This document shows positions 33,479 through 42,773 of a stretch of 56,472 nt of DNA, one piece after another. A model generated the notes under the pieces. The model saw only the letters and a list, made by a program, of their open reading frames with translations, did no database searches and had not been told where the DNA came from. The position numbers and the translations under genes are program-made. How positions within the stretch are numbered: the first letter of the stretch is position 1; every line of letters begins with the position of its first letter. The DNA comes from Anaerolineae bacterium (GTDB lineage: Bacteria; Chloroflexota; Anaerolineae; Aggregatilineales; J027): positions 1-56,472 of the forward strand of contig JAJTXY010000025.1 in the NCBI GenBank assembly GCA_021463865.1, read 5' to 3'.

Positions 33479-33871
33479 TTACTCTTCAAATTCAAATGAC
33501 TTGTAGTCGGCCTCAATGGTCGTGAATTCGATAATGTTGCGGAAAGGATCGCGGCAAAAAAATCGAGGGCGACCCTGAATGGTGGTTGGCTCCCAAGTTT
33601 CAATCCCCGCTTCAACCAGTTTGTGCTTCAATCCATCTAAATCTTCGACTACCAAACAAAAATGTCGCCCTGACTGGTCTGAAAAGGTTTCTTCCGCAAA
33701 CACATGCAGTTCGGTCTCTGGCCCTAACGCGAACCAGATTAGATCAAACTGCCGGATGGTGGTGGGAACTGGAATTTCTTCCAGCCCTAGCAATTCCCCG
33801 TAAAATGCACGGGTTAGATTTTCGCTCCCCGGCGGTCGTGGAATACTGACGTGTTGCAAACGGACTTTCAT
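33479..33871 (-). CDS. VOC-superfamily (glyoxalase/dioxygenase-like) protein
   Basis: The 130-aa protein begins MKVRLQHVSIPRPPGSENLT and has a paired beta-alpha-beta-beta-beta fold with candidate metal ligands His (LQHVSIP; GRHFCLVVEDL) and Glu (NIIEFTTIE). The segment FFCRDPFRNIIEF is typical of glyoxalase/bleomycin-resistance proteins. It starts 2 nt after the flavoprotein stop, so ATG 33871 is chosen over the longer frame. It may act as an isomerase, lyase or dioxygenase; the substrate is unknown. Confidence 0.85.
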   Translation of the reverse strand: MKVRLQHVSIPRPPGSENLTRAFYGELLGLEEIPVPTTIRQFDLIWFALGPETELHVFAEETFSDQSGRHFCLVVEDLDGLKHKLVEAGIETWEPTTIQGRPRFFCRDPFRNIIEFTTIEADYKSFEFEE

Positions 33872-33873
33872 GG

Positions 33874-35310
33874 CTACACCAACTCCGGCATAAGTTCCAG
33901 CTTGCCCGGACACAAGATATTGTTGGGATCAAGCCCTTTCTTGATCCGCGAAAGAGCCAGCATCCCCTCACCATATTGCGCCTTCATATAGGGGGCAAGC
34001 CGCAAACCAACGCCATGATGGTCATTCAAAACCGCCCCAGCCTTCATGGAGGCTTCAACTCCGGCATAAAACACTTGGTCATGCAGGGCTTTAGCTTCGG
34101 CAAGGTTCTCTGGCCCTTTGGGGATTTTCATGCGGGCATAAACCATTGAACCCCACTCATACCAATGCGAGAGGTGGGTAGTGAGTTGCAGACCGAATTC
34201 GGGTGGGCAGGCGGCACGCATCGCCTCGGTAGTAGCATGATAGACGGCTTCAATCACCTTAAAATCAGAAACGACATCTACCGTACCCCAGATGCTTGGT
34301 AATTCAGGGGCATAGGGTGGGTAGTAGAACACATAACGGCGTTCCCACCACGTCTCTGCAATCTTGGAGGAAAGGGCTTTGGCTTGACATTCGCGGCAAA
34401 TATCGAACGCGATTTTGGCTTCAAGCTCAACCAATTCGGGATATTCGCCATCAAACATCAGCACCATTGTCGGGGCGGTCAATTCAATTTCAACGGCGCG
34501 GGCAAGGCTGTGCGAAGCGGCATGATGGTCATACAAGCGCATGACAGGGGGGCGCAATCCACTCACCATGATGCGGCGACCTGCCTCGATGCCCTCGCTG
34601 ATATTCTCGAAGGCGAATGCGCCAAAGACCCGCTTTTTCGGCAAGGCACGGAGTTTGACACTGGCCGCTGTGACGATACCAAGTGTGCCTTCCGAGCCAA
34701 TTAACAACTGAGTCAATTCCGGGCCAGCGGCATGACGTGGGACGGAAGGAGTGGTAATCAGTTCGCCCGTCGGTGTGACAAATTCGACACTTAACACATG
34801 GTCTTCGATTTTGCCATATTTAGTGGACAGCACACCCGACCCTCGTGCTGCAATTGAGCCGCCAATGGTAGCCCATTCGGTTGAGGCCGGATAATGGGTA
34901 AAGGAGAGGCCGTGTTGGTTCAATTCGGCTTCAAAGTCACGACAGGTCATCCCCGCATCCACCACACATAGCAGCGATTTGAGGTCAATCTCGCGGATAC
35001 GGTTCATCGCCCGCAAATCAAGCACGATCCCGCCGCGATCTGCGTTAGCCGCCCCCTGAACGCCGCTCCCACCACCCCAAGGCGTAATCGGCACGCCGAG
35101 ATCATTGGCGACCCGCACGATTTGGGCCACCTGTTCAGGTGTGGTCGGTTTCACGGCGACATCAGGACGACTGAGGGGTTGACCTGCTGCTGCTGCTGCT
35201 ATCGCGTACCAGTATTGGTCATTGGCATACTGACGCCGCGCTTCTGGCTCTAGAATGACATTCGCCGCACCAACAATCGCGGTCAGTTTTTCAATCAGCT
35301 TGGCTGCCAT
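33874..35310 (-). CDS. FAD-linked oxidase, GlcD/D-lactate dehydrogenase-like
   Basis: The 478-aa flavoprotein has the PCMH FAD-binding domain (VAVKPTTPEQVAQIVRVAND, ITPWGGGSGVQGAANADRGG, ATIGGSIAARGSG, IGSEGTLGIVTAASV) and a C-terminal FAD-oxidase domain ending GLDPNNILCPGKL. It oxidises 2-hydroxy acids in characterised relatives (glycolate, D-lactate); alkyl-DHAP synthase is a more remote relative. It overlaps the creatininase-family gene by 16 nt, so the two are coupled. It probably oxidises a hydroxy-acid intermediate. Confidence 0.88.
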   Translation of the reverse strand: MAAKLIEKLTAIVGAANVILEPEARRQYANDQYWYAIAAAAAGQPLSRPDVAVKPTTPEQVAQIVRVANDLGVPITPWGGGSGVQGAANADRGGIVLDLRAMNRIREIDLKSLLCVVDAGMTCRDFEAELNQHGLSFTHYPASTEWATIGGSIAARGSGVLSTKYGKIEDHVLSVEFVTPTGELITTPSVPRHAAGPELTQLLIGSEGTLGIVTAASVKLRALPKKRVFGAFAFENISEGIEAGRRIMVSGLRPPVMRLYDHHAASHSLARAVEIELTAPTMVLMFDGEYPELVELEAKIAFDICRECQAKALSSKIAETWWERRYVFYYPPYAPELPSIWGTVDVVSDFKVIEAVYHATTEAMRAACPPEFGLQLTTHLSHWYEWGSMVYARMKIPKGPENLAEAKALHDQVFYAGVEASMKAGAVLNDHHGVGLRLAPYMKAQYGEGMLALSRIKKGLDPNNILCPGKLELMPELV

Positions 35311-36185
35311 GCTTTATCCACTGTCCAATCGCGGTTATGTACGTGTACTTCGACTTTTTCGAGTTCTTCAACAGCGTCAATCAGGTGTTTGGCAAAGCGC
35401 GAAAACGCGATTTCACCTTTTTCCGCCGTCCCCATTGAGGGCACACCCATCACGCCGGAATCGGTAAATTCCTCGTGGTCAAATGGGAAGTTGAAGTATT
35501 GATAGCCTTGAAATTCGGCGTCCGGCATTCCGTCTTTCTTCACCCATGCCGGGCCAAGCCACTTGGGAGCATGGGCTTTATCCACCGCTGCCCGATCCAT
35601 ACGGACGATGTTGGGGTTGTGGGCCAAGACTTGGGCGGTTTCAAGTTCGCCCGCGTGCCATCCGGGGGTTTGTTCGGGAGTGCCTTCCAAGACATCCTTC
35701 AACATACCAATGTAGCGTTCGGCATAGGGTTTGTAGAAGCCAATCAACGCACCCGTTTCATATCGCAGGCGGCGCAGTACGGGGTCAATGACTTTGACAT
35801 TCGAGCCATGCCCATTCACAAAAATCAGGCGATTGAAACCGTGATGTATCAGGCTGCGCCCAATATCATAAATGACATTGAGCAGGGTATTGGAACGCAG
35901 AGTAATCGTACCTGCTCCAAATCCCGGCGCACGCATGTGCTGGGGCGAATATCCCAACCACAGAGTCGGAGTATACAAAATCCCTGCCTCCTCCCCGGCG
36001 CGGGATGCGACTTCGGTGGAGGTGATGGTGTCGGTATACAGAGGCAAATGCGGGCCATGCTGTTCCAAGCTGGCATGTGGAATCAAGATGGTATCCGAAA
36101 GTTTCAGATATTCTTGGATGTCCACATAGGTCAAATCTCCTAAACAGAAGGAGGGAAATTTCAAATCTTTGGTTTTACGAGCCAT
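35295..36185 (-). CDS. Creatininase-family amidohydrolase
   Basis: The 296-aa protein has the family's metal-binding positions in IPHASLEQHGPHLPLYTDTI (Glu, His, Asp), in VNGHGSN and in GWHAGELETA (His, Glu). The family includes creatininase, the mycofactocin peptidase MftE and the 2-amino-5-formylamino pyrimidine deformylase ArfB. All cleave amide or cyclic amide bonds with two metals. The LEQHGPHLP motif is typical. It follows a Tm-1-like gene and precedes the FAD oxidase, so it is an enzyme of this pathway rather than a creatine-specific one. Confidence 0.88.
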   Translation of the reverse strand: MARKTKDLKFPSFCLGDLTYVDIQEYLKLSDTILIPHASLEQHGPHLPLYTDTITSTEVASRAGEEAGILYTPTLWLGYSPQHMRAPGFGAGTITLRSNTLLNVIYDIGRSLIHHGFNRLIFVNGHGSNVKVIDPVLRRLRYETGALIGFYKPYAERYIGMLKDVLEGTPEQTPGWHAGELETAQVLAHNPNIVRMDRAAVDKAHAPKWLGPAWVKKDGMPDAEFQGYQYFNFPFDHEEFTDSGVMGVPSMGTAEKGEIAFSRFAKHLIDAVEELEKVEVHVHNRDWTVDKAWQPS

Positions 36186-36205
36186 AAAATTCCTCCAAAG
36201 GCAAC

Positions 36206-37441
36206 TTACGCGAGACCCATCAATGTGACTAGTTCTGCCAATACCACATCGGCAAAGCTGTTGTCATTGATATGGCCTTCGACCTCACGATACTGAATGT
36301 GTTTGTTCAATCCCTGTCGCAAAATAGTGCGGCATTGTTCATTAAGGTCAGGGTCCCAAAAAGCGCCGCCCTGAATATCCATCACCGACCCCCCACCCAG
36401 TGGCACCACGACGGACACTGGGCCAGTTGCTTTGTTTAATTTCTCGACGACCAGCCGGGTCGCCTGTAATTGTTCCTCGCGGGTCAGGCGTACAAGGGTG
36501 AATTCGGGATTGTGATAATACATGGGGCGATCCCGCAAGCTCTCTGGGATTTCGTGCTTGGCCCCAAATACGATGAAATCAAGGCAACCGGGGACAATCA
36601 GTTGCGGTATCCCGGCTTTGCCAGCGGCTTCCAAACGTCCCGGCCCGCCATTGTGGAATCCACCTGCCACAAATCCGGCGATTTCGCTGAGGGTGTAGTC
36701 CAAGATGGCCGCGAAGGTATTACGAGCAATGAGTTCCTCCATAGCAGGGCCGCCGACGCCATTGGCATGAAAGATCACAAAATCGAAATGCTTGGCTTCA
36801 ATAGCGGGCTTGATGTGCATCAAGGGGCGGGTGGTGTTGCCGAGCATAGTAGCAGCAATGGATGAGTGTCCATCGGATTTTTCGGGGTTGGATTGGCGCA
36901 GTTCATAAGCGCGGGCCATCCCTGAAATCGCTCCAGCGGCGTTATCAAAAACAGCGCGACTGACCGAATTGAGACCCAAAATGTCCACTACTGAATGCAT
37001 GACCATCACATCTTTAGTGCCAACAAATGGCGCGAATTTGCGATGACCCGAGGCCAGCGGGGAGACAATCAGCTTGGGGAAGCCAATAGGTAGCACTTTC
37101 ATCGCCGAGGCCGCTAGGACAGCCCCTTCTGCGCCACCCAACGAAGCCACCCCATGAATTTTGCCCTCCGCAAACAGGTCAAGCGCGATTTTGCGAACAC
37201 CCTTCAGCATTTCTTCAACGGCTTTGCCACGAGTCCCCGCGTTTCGCAGGGCATCAATGGTTGATCCAGCGGCGATAGCCACCTGCTGCCGAGTGAAATC
37301 GGCATCCATGCCAACCGCCTCCCCTAAGATGCCCGAATCCAAAACCAACGTGTCACAGCCTAATTCACGCACACGGTCACGCAAATAGGCCGTTTCTGGG
37401 CCTTTGGTATCTAGGGTTCCAATGAGGAGGACGGTTGCCAT
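36206..37441 (-). CDS. Tm-1-like ATP-binding protein (UPF0261), copy 1
   Basis: The 411-aa protein belongs to the family of the N-terminal domain of tomato Tm-1. Features are MATVLLIGTLDTKGPETAYLRDR, SLGGAEGAVLAASAMKVLPIGFPKLIVS, VGTKDVMVMHSVVDILGLN and GRLEAAGKAGIPQLIVPGCLDF. The near-C-terminal motif reads PLGGGSVMDIQGGAFWDP, which departs from the LDxPxxPFWxP form in copy 2. The biochemical function of bacterial members is not established to my knowledge. It stands 9 nt after an isomerase-like gene and 20 nt before the creatininase gene. Confidence 0.88.
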   Translation of the reverse strand: MATVLLIGTLDTKGPETAYLRDRVRELGCDTLVLDSGILGEAVGMDADFTRQQVAIAAGSTIDALRNAGTRGKAVEEMLKGVRKIALDLFAEGKIHGVASLGGAEGAVLAASAMKVLPIGFPKLIVSPLASGHRKFAPFVGTKDVMVMHSVVDILGLNSVSRAVFDNAAGAISGMARAYELRQSNPEKSDGHSSIAATMLGNTTRPLMHIKPAIEAKHFDFVIFHANGVGGPAMEELIARNTFAAILDYTLSEIAGFVAGGFHNGGPGRLEAAGKAGIPQLIVPGCLDFIVFGAKHEIPESLRDRPMYYHNPEFTLVRLTREEQLQATRLVVEKLNKATGPVSVVVPLGGGSVMDIQGGAFWDPDLNEQCRTILRQGLNKHIQYREVEGHINDNSFADVVLAELVTLMGLA

Positions 37442-37449
37442 AATGACGA

Positions 37450-38337
37450 TTACGCCCCCGCAGCCCGTAGATGCTTGATGGTATTTTCGACATGGCGTGA
37501 ATAGGCGGCGTCACTCATCAAGTCACTGCCATGATCGCGGATGAATTTCAATTCTTCAGCCGAGGCGGAAGTGCCAGAATCTTCGTCTTTGTGGGCCAAT
37601 GGCGAGCGATCAAACGGCACAACAAATTCACTGGTCAGGTAGCCGTCATAGCCCGCTTTTTTGAGGGTATCAATGACCAGCTTCCAGTTATAGTTGCCTT
37701 CACCGGGGGGACGGCGGTTGTTGTCAGCCACATGGAAGTCGAGCAGTTTGCCCGCCTTGCCTACATTCAAAATCGCTTGCATGGGGTCGGCTTCTTCAAT
37801 GTTAATATGGAAGGCATCGAGGCAAACCCCAACATTGGAGCGGCCCACATCTTCCGCCAGCTTGAGGGCTTGGTCATGACGATTGAGGAAGTTGGTTTCA
37901 AAGCGATTGAGTGGTTCTAGCGCGATATGCACGCCTTTGGGCTTGGCAAAATCGGCCAGTTCCTGCACTTTTTCCACACACCAGCCCCATTCGGTATCGG
38001 GGTCGGCGCGGGGGGTGACACGGCCTACTTCGTTGGGGACGAGGGTTAGAATCGTTCCCCCCAACTGCTCGATCATCGTGATGATTTCTTTGCAATAGGC
38101 AGCCGACATTTCCCGATAGTAGGGGTCTTGGTGAATTAGGTCGCGGCCTGCCAGCATGATGCTGACCGACCCCATACAAGTGATTTTATATTTTTTCAGA
38201 TAGCCATTCACTTCTTTAACGTCATATTTGCGCGGCTCACCCATGATTTGGATCCCGTCATAGCCATATTTGGCAAGACGGGCAATTGTCACCTCGACGG
38301 GTTCAGGTCGCATCCAGTTGTGCATACAGATTTTCAT
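37450..38337 (-). CDS. Sugar phosphate isomerase/epimerase family protein (TIM barrel), copy 1
   Basis: The 295-aa protein is an AP-endonuclease-2-type TIM barrel. Metal-site positions are visible in IALEPLNRFETNF (Glu), GVCLDAFHINIEE (Asp, His), DFHVADNNRRPPGEG (His) and YLTSEFVVP (Glu). This resembles D-tagatose/D-psicose 3-epimerase and hydroxypyruvate isomerase relatives. ATG 38337 was chosen with AAGGAG 9 nt upstream; the longer frame is intergenic and overlaps the PEP-hydrolase gene. It lies between copy 1 of Tm-1-like and the PEP-hydrolase-family gene. Confidence 0.85.
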   Translation of the reverse strand: MKICMHNWMRPEPVEVTIARLAKYGYDGIQIMGEPRKYDVKEVNGYLKKYKITCMGSVSIMLAGRDLIHQDPYYREMSAAYCKEIITMIEQLGGTILTLVPNEVGRVTPRADPDTEWGWCVEKVQELADFAKPKGVHIALEPLNRFETNFLNRHDQALKLAEDVGRSNVGVCLDAFHINIEEADPMQAILNVGKAGKLLDFHVADNNRRPPGEGNYNWKLVIDTLKKAGYDGYLTSEFVVPFDRSPLAHKDEDSGTSASAEELKFIRDHGSDLMSDAAYSRHVENTIKHLRAAGA

Positions 38338-38371
38338 ACCATGATTCTCCTTAAAAAAAAAATATGTACTT

Positions 38372-39211
38372 TTAGGGCTTTGGAACAATTTGTAGGTGCT
38401 TAAAAGATTCCACCTGTGACTTAATTGCTTTTTCGACGGGCAGGCGTTCTGCGCTTGACGCCCCATAAAAGCCAGCAATCCCCGGCATTTTCTTAAGGGC
38501 TTTGCCAACATTTTCCGGTTCATCAAATGGGCCGCCATGACAAATCACCAATTGATCGGCATTGATTGACCAGACCCGTTCCGCCATGTCCATTACCTTT
38601 GCGATGGCGTCGTCTAGTGATAAGGCATACCCTGCCCCAATACTGCCAGCAGTGGTCAAACCGAGATGGCAGACAATCAAATCTGCCCCGGCCTTGACCA
38701 TTGCTTCGGCTTCATCCGGCGTAAATACATAGGGCGAGGTGAAAATATCCATGTGACGGGCGATGCCAATCATCTCGACTTCTTTGGCATAGCTAATCCC
38801 TGTCGCTTCCATATTGACACGGATCATGCCGTCAAACAGGCCGACAGTGGGGAAATTTTGCACGCCAGAAAAACCGACCTCTTTGATTTGTTTGAGGAAC
38901 ACAGGCATTAGGCGGAAAGGATCAGTTCCATTGACTCCGGCGAGGACAGGTGTGTTTTTCACGACAGGCAAGACTTCCCCCGCCATTTCGAGTACAATCG
39001 CGTTGGCATCTCCGTAAGCGAATAGGCCGGATAGCGACCCGCGCCCCGCCATACGATAGCGCCCAGAGTTGTAGATGATGATAAGGTCAGTACCCCCGGC
39101 CTCCTCAAATTTGGCGGAGATGCCGGTGCCTGCGCCTGTGCCAATAATCGGTTTGCCGTTTTTGACCTGAGTACGTAGTCGATTCAAAACCTCTTCGCGT
39201 GTAAAGGCCAT
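38372..39211 (-). CDS. Phosphoenolpyruvate hydrolase-family TIM-barrel protein
   Basis: The 279-aa protein matches the family that corresponds to the C-terminal domain of tomato Tm-1. Features are GKPIIGTGAGTGISAKFEEAGGTDLIIIYNSGRYRMAGRGS, VLAGVNGTDPF, GVQNFPTVGLFDG, LIVCHLGLTTAGSIG and the late GFYGASSAERLPVE. The GASSAERLP motif near the end is highly typical. Its ATG lies 2 nt after the stop of Tm-1-like copy 2, so the two plant-protein halves are encoded side by side here. The reaction is not known with confidence; the PEP-hydrolase name comes from family annotation. Confidence 0.88.
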   Translation of the reverse strand: MAFTREEVLNRLRTQVKNGKPIIGTGAGTGISAKFEEAGGTDLIIIYNSGRYRMAGRGSLSGLFAYGDANAIVLEMAGEVLPVVKNTPVLAGVNGTDPFRLMPVFLKQIKEVGFSGVQNFPTVGLFDGMIRVNMEATGISYAKEVEMIGIARHMDIFTSPYVFTPDEAEAMVKAGADLIVCHLGLTTAGSIGAGYALSLDDAIAKVMDMAERVWSINADQLVICHGGPFDEPENVGKALKKMPGIAGFYGASSAERLPVEKAIKSQVESFKHLQIVPKP

Positions 39212-39213
39212 TG

Positions 39214-40428
39214 TTATGCCCTTTCTTTTAACAGTTCCAGCAGCCGATTGGCGACTGTGCCAGCGAAGTTCGGGTGGTTAATGTCCTCCGACATTTCAAT
39301 CACGGGAATATTCGAGCGCAGGCCTGCCTTAAGCGCCCGCACAAAGGCTTCATTCGCTTCCGGCCACCAGAACGGTTTTTCAGGATAATCGAGTTCCGAC
39401 CATCCCCCACGTGGAATATAGACAAGGGTTGGGCCAGTGGCGGCGTTGAGTTTTTCGGCAAAGATATAACCCATTTGGGCATTCTCTTCAGGGGTGGTTC
39501 GCATGAGCGTGATATTGGGATTCCATTCGTACAACAGACGGCCCTGATATTTTTCCGGTACAGTGCTTCGTGCCCAGAAATTGCACATATCTAGGCAACC
39601 GGGGACGATGATTTGGGGAATTCCGACGCGGCCTGCTGCCTCCAAACGACTTGGGCCAGCAGTCAGCACTCCGCCGCAAATTTCATCAGCCCATTCAGTG
39701 GTGGTGATGTCTAATACGCCTTCAATGTAACCCGCATCAATCAGGGATTCCATTGTGCGTCCACCGGTTCCAGTGGCGTGGAATACCAAGACTTCATAAC
39801 CTGCGGCTTCAAAAATTTCTTTGGCGTGATTGACGGCGCGGGTCGTATTGCCAAACATCGTTGCGGCGATAATTGGCTTAACCTCACCCGATGGAATTTC
39901 ACCCCCGACCATGCCACAAATCGCACCAGCGGCATTCACATAAATGACGCGGCTAATGCGGTTAATCCCCGCCACATCCACGACGGAGGGCATCATAGTG
40001 ATGTCGGATGTGCCCACATAGGCACTGACATCGCCTGACGCAACGGTGGATACCATGACTTTGGGAAAACCAATGGGCAAGCCGCGCATGGCACTGGTCG
40101 CAATCACCGTGCCGCCGCCGCCACCCATCCCGATAATGCCGTTGATCTTGCCATCGGCATACAGACGGCGCACGATTTCAGCCGCCCCACTGGTCATGAC
40201 GGCCATTGCTGTACCACGATCTGCCTGCTCGACCAATTCCTCTAGTGAGGTACCACCCGCATCGGCGACGTGTTCCCGCGAGACATCTGGCATAAACAGA
40301 GGCCTGCCCATCACGCCTGTATCTACGACCAGTGTCTTAAACCCGCGTTTTTCAATTTCGGCCTTCAAAAAGGCAAATTCTTCGCCTTTTGTATCGAGCG
40401 CCCCGACAATACAGATTGTTTTGTTCAT
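39214..40428 (-). CDS. Tm-1-like ATP-binding protein (UPF0261), copy 2
   Basis: The 404-aa protein is the more canonical copy: GALDTKGEEFAFLKAEIEKRG at the start, GIIGMGGGGGTVIATSAMRGLPIGFPKVMVST, YVGTSDITMMPSVVDVAGIN, RLEAAGRVGIPQIIVPGCLDMCNFW, and PRGGWSELDYPEKPFWWPEANEAF near the end. In tomato Tm-1 this domain is fused to the PEP-hydrolase-like domain, which is the next gene here. Copies 1 and 2 share the domain order but are well diverged, so they probably work on different substrates or as a heteromer. Confidence 0.9.
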   Translation of the reverse strand: MNKTICIVGALDTKGEEFAFLKAEIEKRGFKTLVVDTGVMGRPLFMPDVSREHVADAGGTSLEELVEQADRGTAMAVMTSGAAEIVRRLYADGKINGIIGMGGGGGTVIATSAMRGLPIGFPKVMVSTVASGDVSAYVGTSDITMMPSVVDVAGINRISRVIYVNAAGAICGMVGGEIPSGEVKPIIAATMFGNTTRAVNHAKEIFEAAGYEVLVFHATGTGGRTMESLIDAGYIEGVLDITTTEWADEICGGVLTAGPSRLEAAGRVGIPQIIVPGCLDMCNFWARSTVPEKYQGRLLYEWNPNITLMRTTPEENAQMGYIFAEKLNAATGPTLVYIPRGGWSELDYPEKPFWWPEANEAFVRALKAGLRSNIPVIEMSEDINHPNFAGTVANRLLELLKERA

Positions 40429-40454
40429 CAGCGTCCGACCTCAAAAAATGGATA

Positions 40455-40484
40455 TATAGGAGGGTGGTTAAGGCCCTCCCTATA
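40455..40484 (-). repeat. Hairpin between the dehydrogenase and Tm-1-like copy 2 genes
   Basis: TATAGGAGGG (40455-40464) and the facing CCCTCC-CTATA arm (40474-40484) form a 10-bp stem with one bulge and a 9-nt loop. On the minus strand ATCCATTTTTTGAGG follows, so it could act as a partial terminator or an RNA processing site dividing the sugar-transport half from the Tm-1 half of the operon. Confidence 0.5.
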
Positions 40485-40492
40485 AAAACGGT

Positions 40493-41686
40493 TTAGTATT
40501 TGATGTCTACAGAACGCCCAGATTGGGCCGAAGCGACAATCGCATCGCAGATAACCGCGTTCCGATAGCCGTCCTCAAACGTCGCGCCATAGGGGGCTAC
40601 GTTGGCTTTGTTGACGATAGCATTGAAGAAGTGATGGAACTCATGCACAAAGCTGTGTTCCCAGCCAAGCATATGACCATGCGGCCACCAATTTTCCCAA
40701 TAGGGGTGATAGCCTTCGCTAATCAGGGTGTTGTGGAAACCGCGTGTTTCTTTGGGGTTTTCGTCGGCCCAGAACACATCCAGTTCATTCAGGCGTTCTA
40801 GGTTGAAGCGAATTGAGCCGTTTTCGCCGTTGATTTCCAATACCTCATAATTCTTGTGCCCGTGACAGAAGCGGGAGGCTTCAACCGTGCCGATTGCGCC
40901 ATTCTCAAATTCCATCAATGCGACAAAAGCGTCGTCCACGTCTACCTTGCCCTTGCCAGAGCCATCGGGTAGTGGGCGTTCTTCAATAAATGTTTTGGTC
41001 ATGCCCATCACCCGTTTGGGTTCACCCACAAGGAAGCGCCCCAAGTCAATCACATGTGCGCCAAGATCACCCAACGCGCCGCTGCCCGCGACGGTTTTGT
41101 CTAACCGCCAAATCTTGGGGAAATTGGGGTCAATAATCCATTCCTGTAAATAGCTGGCCCGGAAATGGAAAATTCGGCCCAATGCACCACTTTCGATAAT
41201 CTTGCGGGCCTGCATAATCGCGGGGACGAAGCGATAATTAAACGCGACCATGTGCTTGACCCCTGTTTTGTCTACAGCGTCGAGCATGGATTTGGCTTCT
41301 TCGGCGGTACGGGCCAGTGGTTTCTCGCAAAAAACGTGTTTGCCAGCTTGGGCGGCGGCGATGCTGGGGACGGCGTGGGCATCGTTTGGGCCGCCGTTGT
41401 CGAAGACGTGAATATTTGGATTATCCAGCATCTTGCGCCAATCGGTGTAGTAGCCTTCATAACCATAACGACGGGCGGCCTCGGCAGTGGCTTCTTCATT
41501 GCGACCACAGATTGCGACCAAACGTGGAATTGCCACTGGGGGGTACATCATATAGGGCAATTTTTTGAAGGCGTTGGAATGGGCTTTCCCCATGAAGGCG
41601 TACCCCAACATCCCAATGCCAATTTCGGGCGCAGTTCCACTCGCTTTTGCGCCTGCCATACTGGTAAAACCGACTTGATCGGTCAT
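40493..41686 (-). CDS. Gfo/Idh/MocA-family oxidoreductase
   Basis: The 397-aa protein has an N-terminal Rossmann fold (IGIGMLGYAFMGKAHSNAF), the family's VFCEKPLARTAEEAKSML motif with the catalytic Lys, and AGSGALGDLGAHVIDLGRFLVGEPKRV in the substrate domain. These are NAD(P)-dependent sugar or inositol dehydrogenases. It is encoded with the isomerase-like proteins and ABC transporter, so it probably oxidises the imported sugar or polyol to a keto-sugar. Confidence 0.9.
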   Translation of the reverse strand: MTDQVGFTSMAGAKASGTAPEIGIGMLGYAFMGKAHSNAFKKLPYMMYPPVAIPRLVAICGRNEEATAEAARRYGYEGYYTDWRKMLDNPNIHVFDNGGPNDAHAVPSIAAAQAGKHVFCEKPLARTAEEAKSMLDAVDKTGVKHMVAFNYRFVPAIMQARKIIESGALGRIFHFRASYLQEWIIDPNFPKIWRLDKTVAGSGALGDLGAHVIDLGRFLVGEPKRVMGMTKTFIEERPLPDGSGKGKVDVDDAFVALMEFENGAIGTVEASRFCHGHKNYEVLEINGENGSIRFNLERLNELDVFWADENPKETRGFHNTLISEGYHPYWENWWPHGHMLGWEHSFVHEFHHFFNAIVNKANVAPYGATFEDGYRNAVICDAIVASAQSGRSVDIKY

Positions 41687-41709
41687 GACATTTGCTCCCT
41701 TAAATGTTT

Positions 41710-42714
41710 TTACTTGTCGCTGGCAAAGGCTGCATCGAAAGCCACTGCGGAGGGCTTGAAATCGGCTTTCTTGACGAACTGCACCGATTCCGCCGCGCCA
41801 TGTTCACGATCCATCCCACTGTCTTCCCATTCCACCGACAGCGGCCCTTCATAACCAATCCGGTTTAATACGCGGATGATGGCTTCAAGGTCAATATCGC
41901 CATGTCCGGGGGAGACAAAATCCCAGCCGCGCCGCGCATCGCCAAATTGCAGATGCGAGCCGAGGATGCTGGTGTAGCCATTCAGCTTGACTTTGGAATC
42001 CTTGACGTGCATGTGATAGATGCGATCTGGGAAATGCTCGATGAAGTGAACCGGATTAAACAACTGGTGAATGAAATGGCTGGGGTCGAAGTTGAACCCA
42101 AACGCGGGGCGATGATTGATCGCTGCCAATGTTTTTTCGGCAGTGTAGATGTCATAGGCGATTTCGGCGGGGTGCGCTTCAAGGGCGAACCGGACACCGA
42201 CCTGATCAAAAACATCCAAAATTGGATTCCAGCGATCCGCAAATTCTCGATACCCCGCGTCCACCATTTCATCCGATGTCGGCGGGAAACGATAAATCAG
42301 ATGCCACACTGGGCTACCGGTAAAGCCATTGACGACCTTGACGCCAAATTGAGCGGCGGCGCGGGCGGTATTGGCGACTTCTTCGGCACAGCGGCGGCGT
42401 ACCCCCTCAGGATCACCATTTCCCCACAGACGCGGTGGCAAAATGCTCCTGTGGCGTTCATCAATATAGGCATCGGCGACACACTGCCCCACGAGATGGG
42501 TGCTGATGGCGAAGCACTTCAGTCCATGTTTTTCCAAGATATCCCAACGACTGCGGGCATATTGATCGCTGGCGAGGGCTTTGTCCACTTCAAAATGGTC
42601 GCCCCAACATGCCAGTTCAAGGCCATCAAAACCCATACTGGCTGCCTTGCCCGCAAGCGTATCAAGGGTGAGGTCAGCCCATTGTCCGGTAAAGAGTGTT
42701 ACTGGTCTTGCCAT
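41710..42714 (-). CDS. Sugar phosphate isomerase/epimerase family protein, copy 2
   Basis: The 334-aa TIM-barrel protein has metal-site residues in [16 protein letters not shown] (Glu), [14 protein letters not shown] (Asp, His), [10 protein letters not shown] (His) and [15 protein letters not shown] (Glu). The FNFDPSH and [10 protein letters not shown] forms are typical of the group found next to Gfo/Idh/MocA dehydrogenases. It starts 23 nt before the dehydrogenase gene and so forms a probable dehydrogenase-isomerase pair. Confidence 0.87.
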   Translation of the reverse strand: MARPVTLFTGQWADLTLDTLAGKAASMGFDGLELACWGDHFEVDKALASDQYARSRWDILEKHGLKCFAISTHLVGQCVADAYIDERHRSILPPRLWGNGDPEGVRRRCAEEVANTARAAAQFGVKVVNGFTGSPVWHLIYRFPPTSDEMVDAGYREFADRWNPILDVFDQVGVRFALEAHPAEIAYDIYTAEKTLAAINHRPAFGFNFDPSHFIHQLFNPVHFIEHFPDRIYHMHVKDSKVKLNGYTSILGSHLQFGDARRGWDFVSPGHGDIDLEAIIRVLNRIGYEGPLSVEWEDSGMDREHGAAESVQFVKKADFKPSAVAFDAAFASDK

Positions 42715-42773
42715 ATCCTTTGCTCCTAAAAGAATTATGAAAACACGAGAATATTATGTACTGCCTTTCAATC

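Noticed and set aside
38335-38343. Two-codon upstream frame (ATG GTA TGA) overlapping the start of the first isomerase-like gene
   Set aside because: Probably coincidental; the ribosome site AAGGAG serves the true ATG at 38337 at 9-nt spacing and there is no sign of leader-peptide control.
41902-42729. A 275-aa plus-strand open frame opposite the second isomerase-like gene
   Set aside because: It lies wholly opposite a well-supported TIM-barrel gene and shows no protein-family features; it is long because of codon bias on the real strand.
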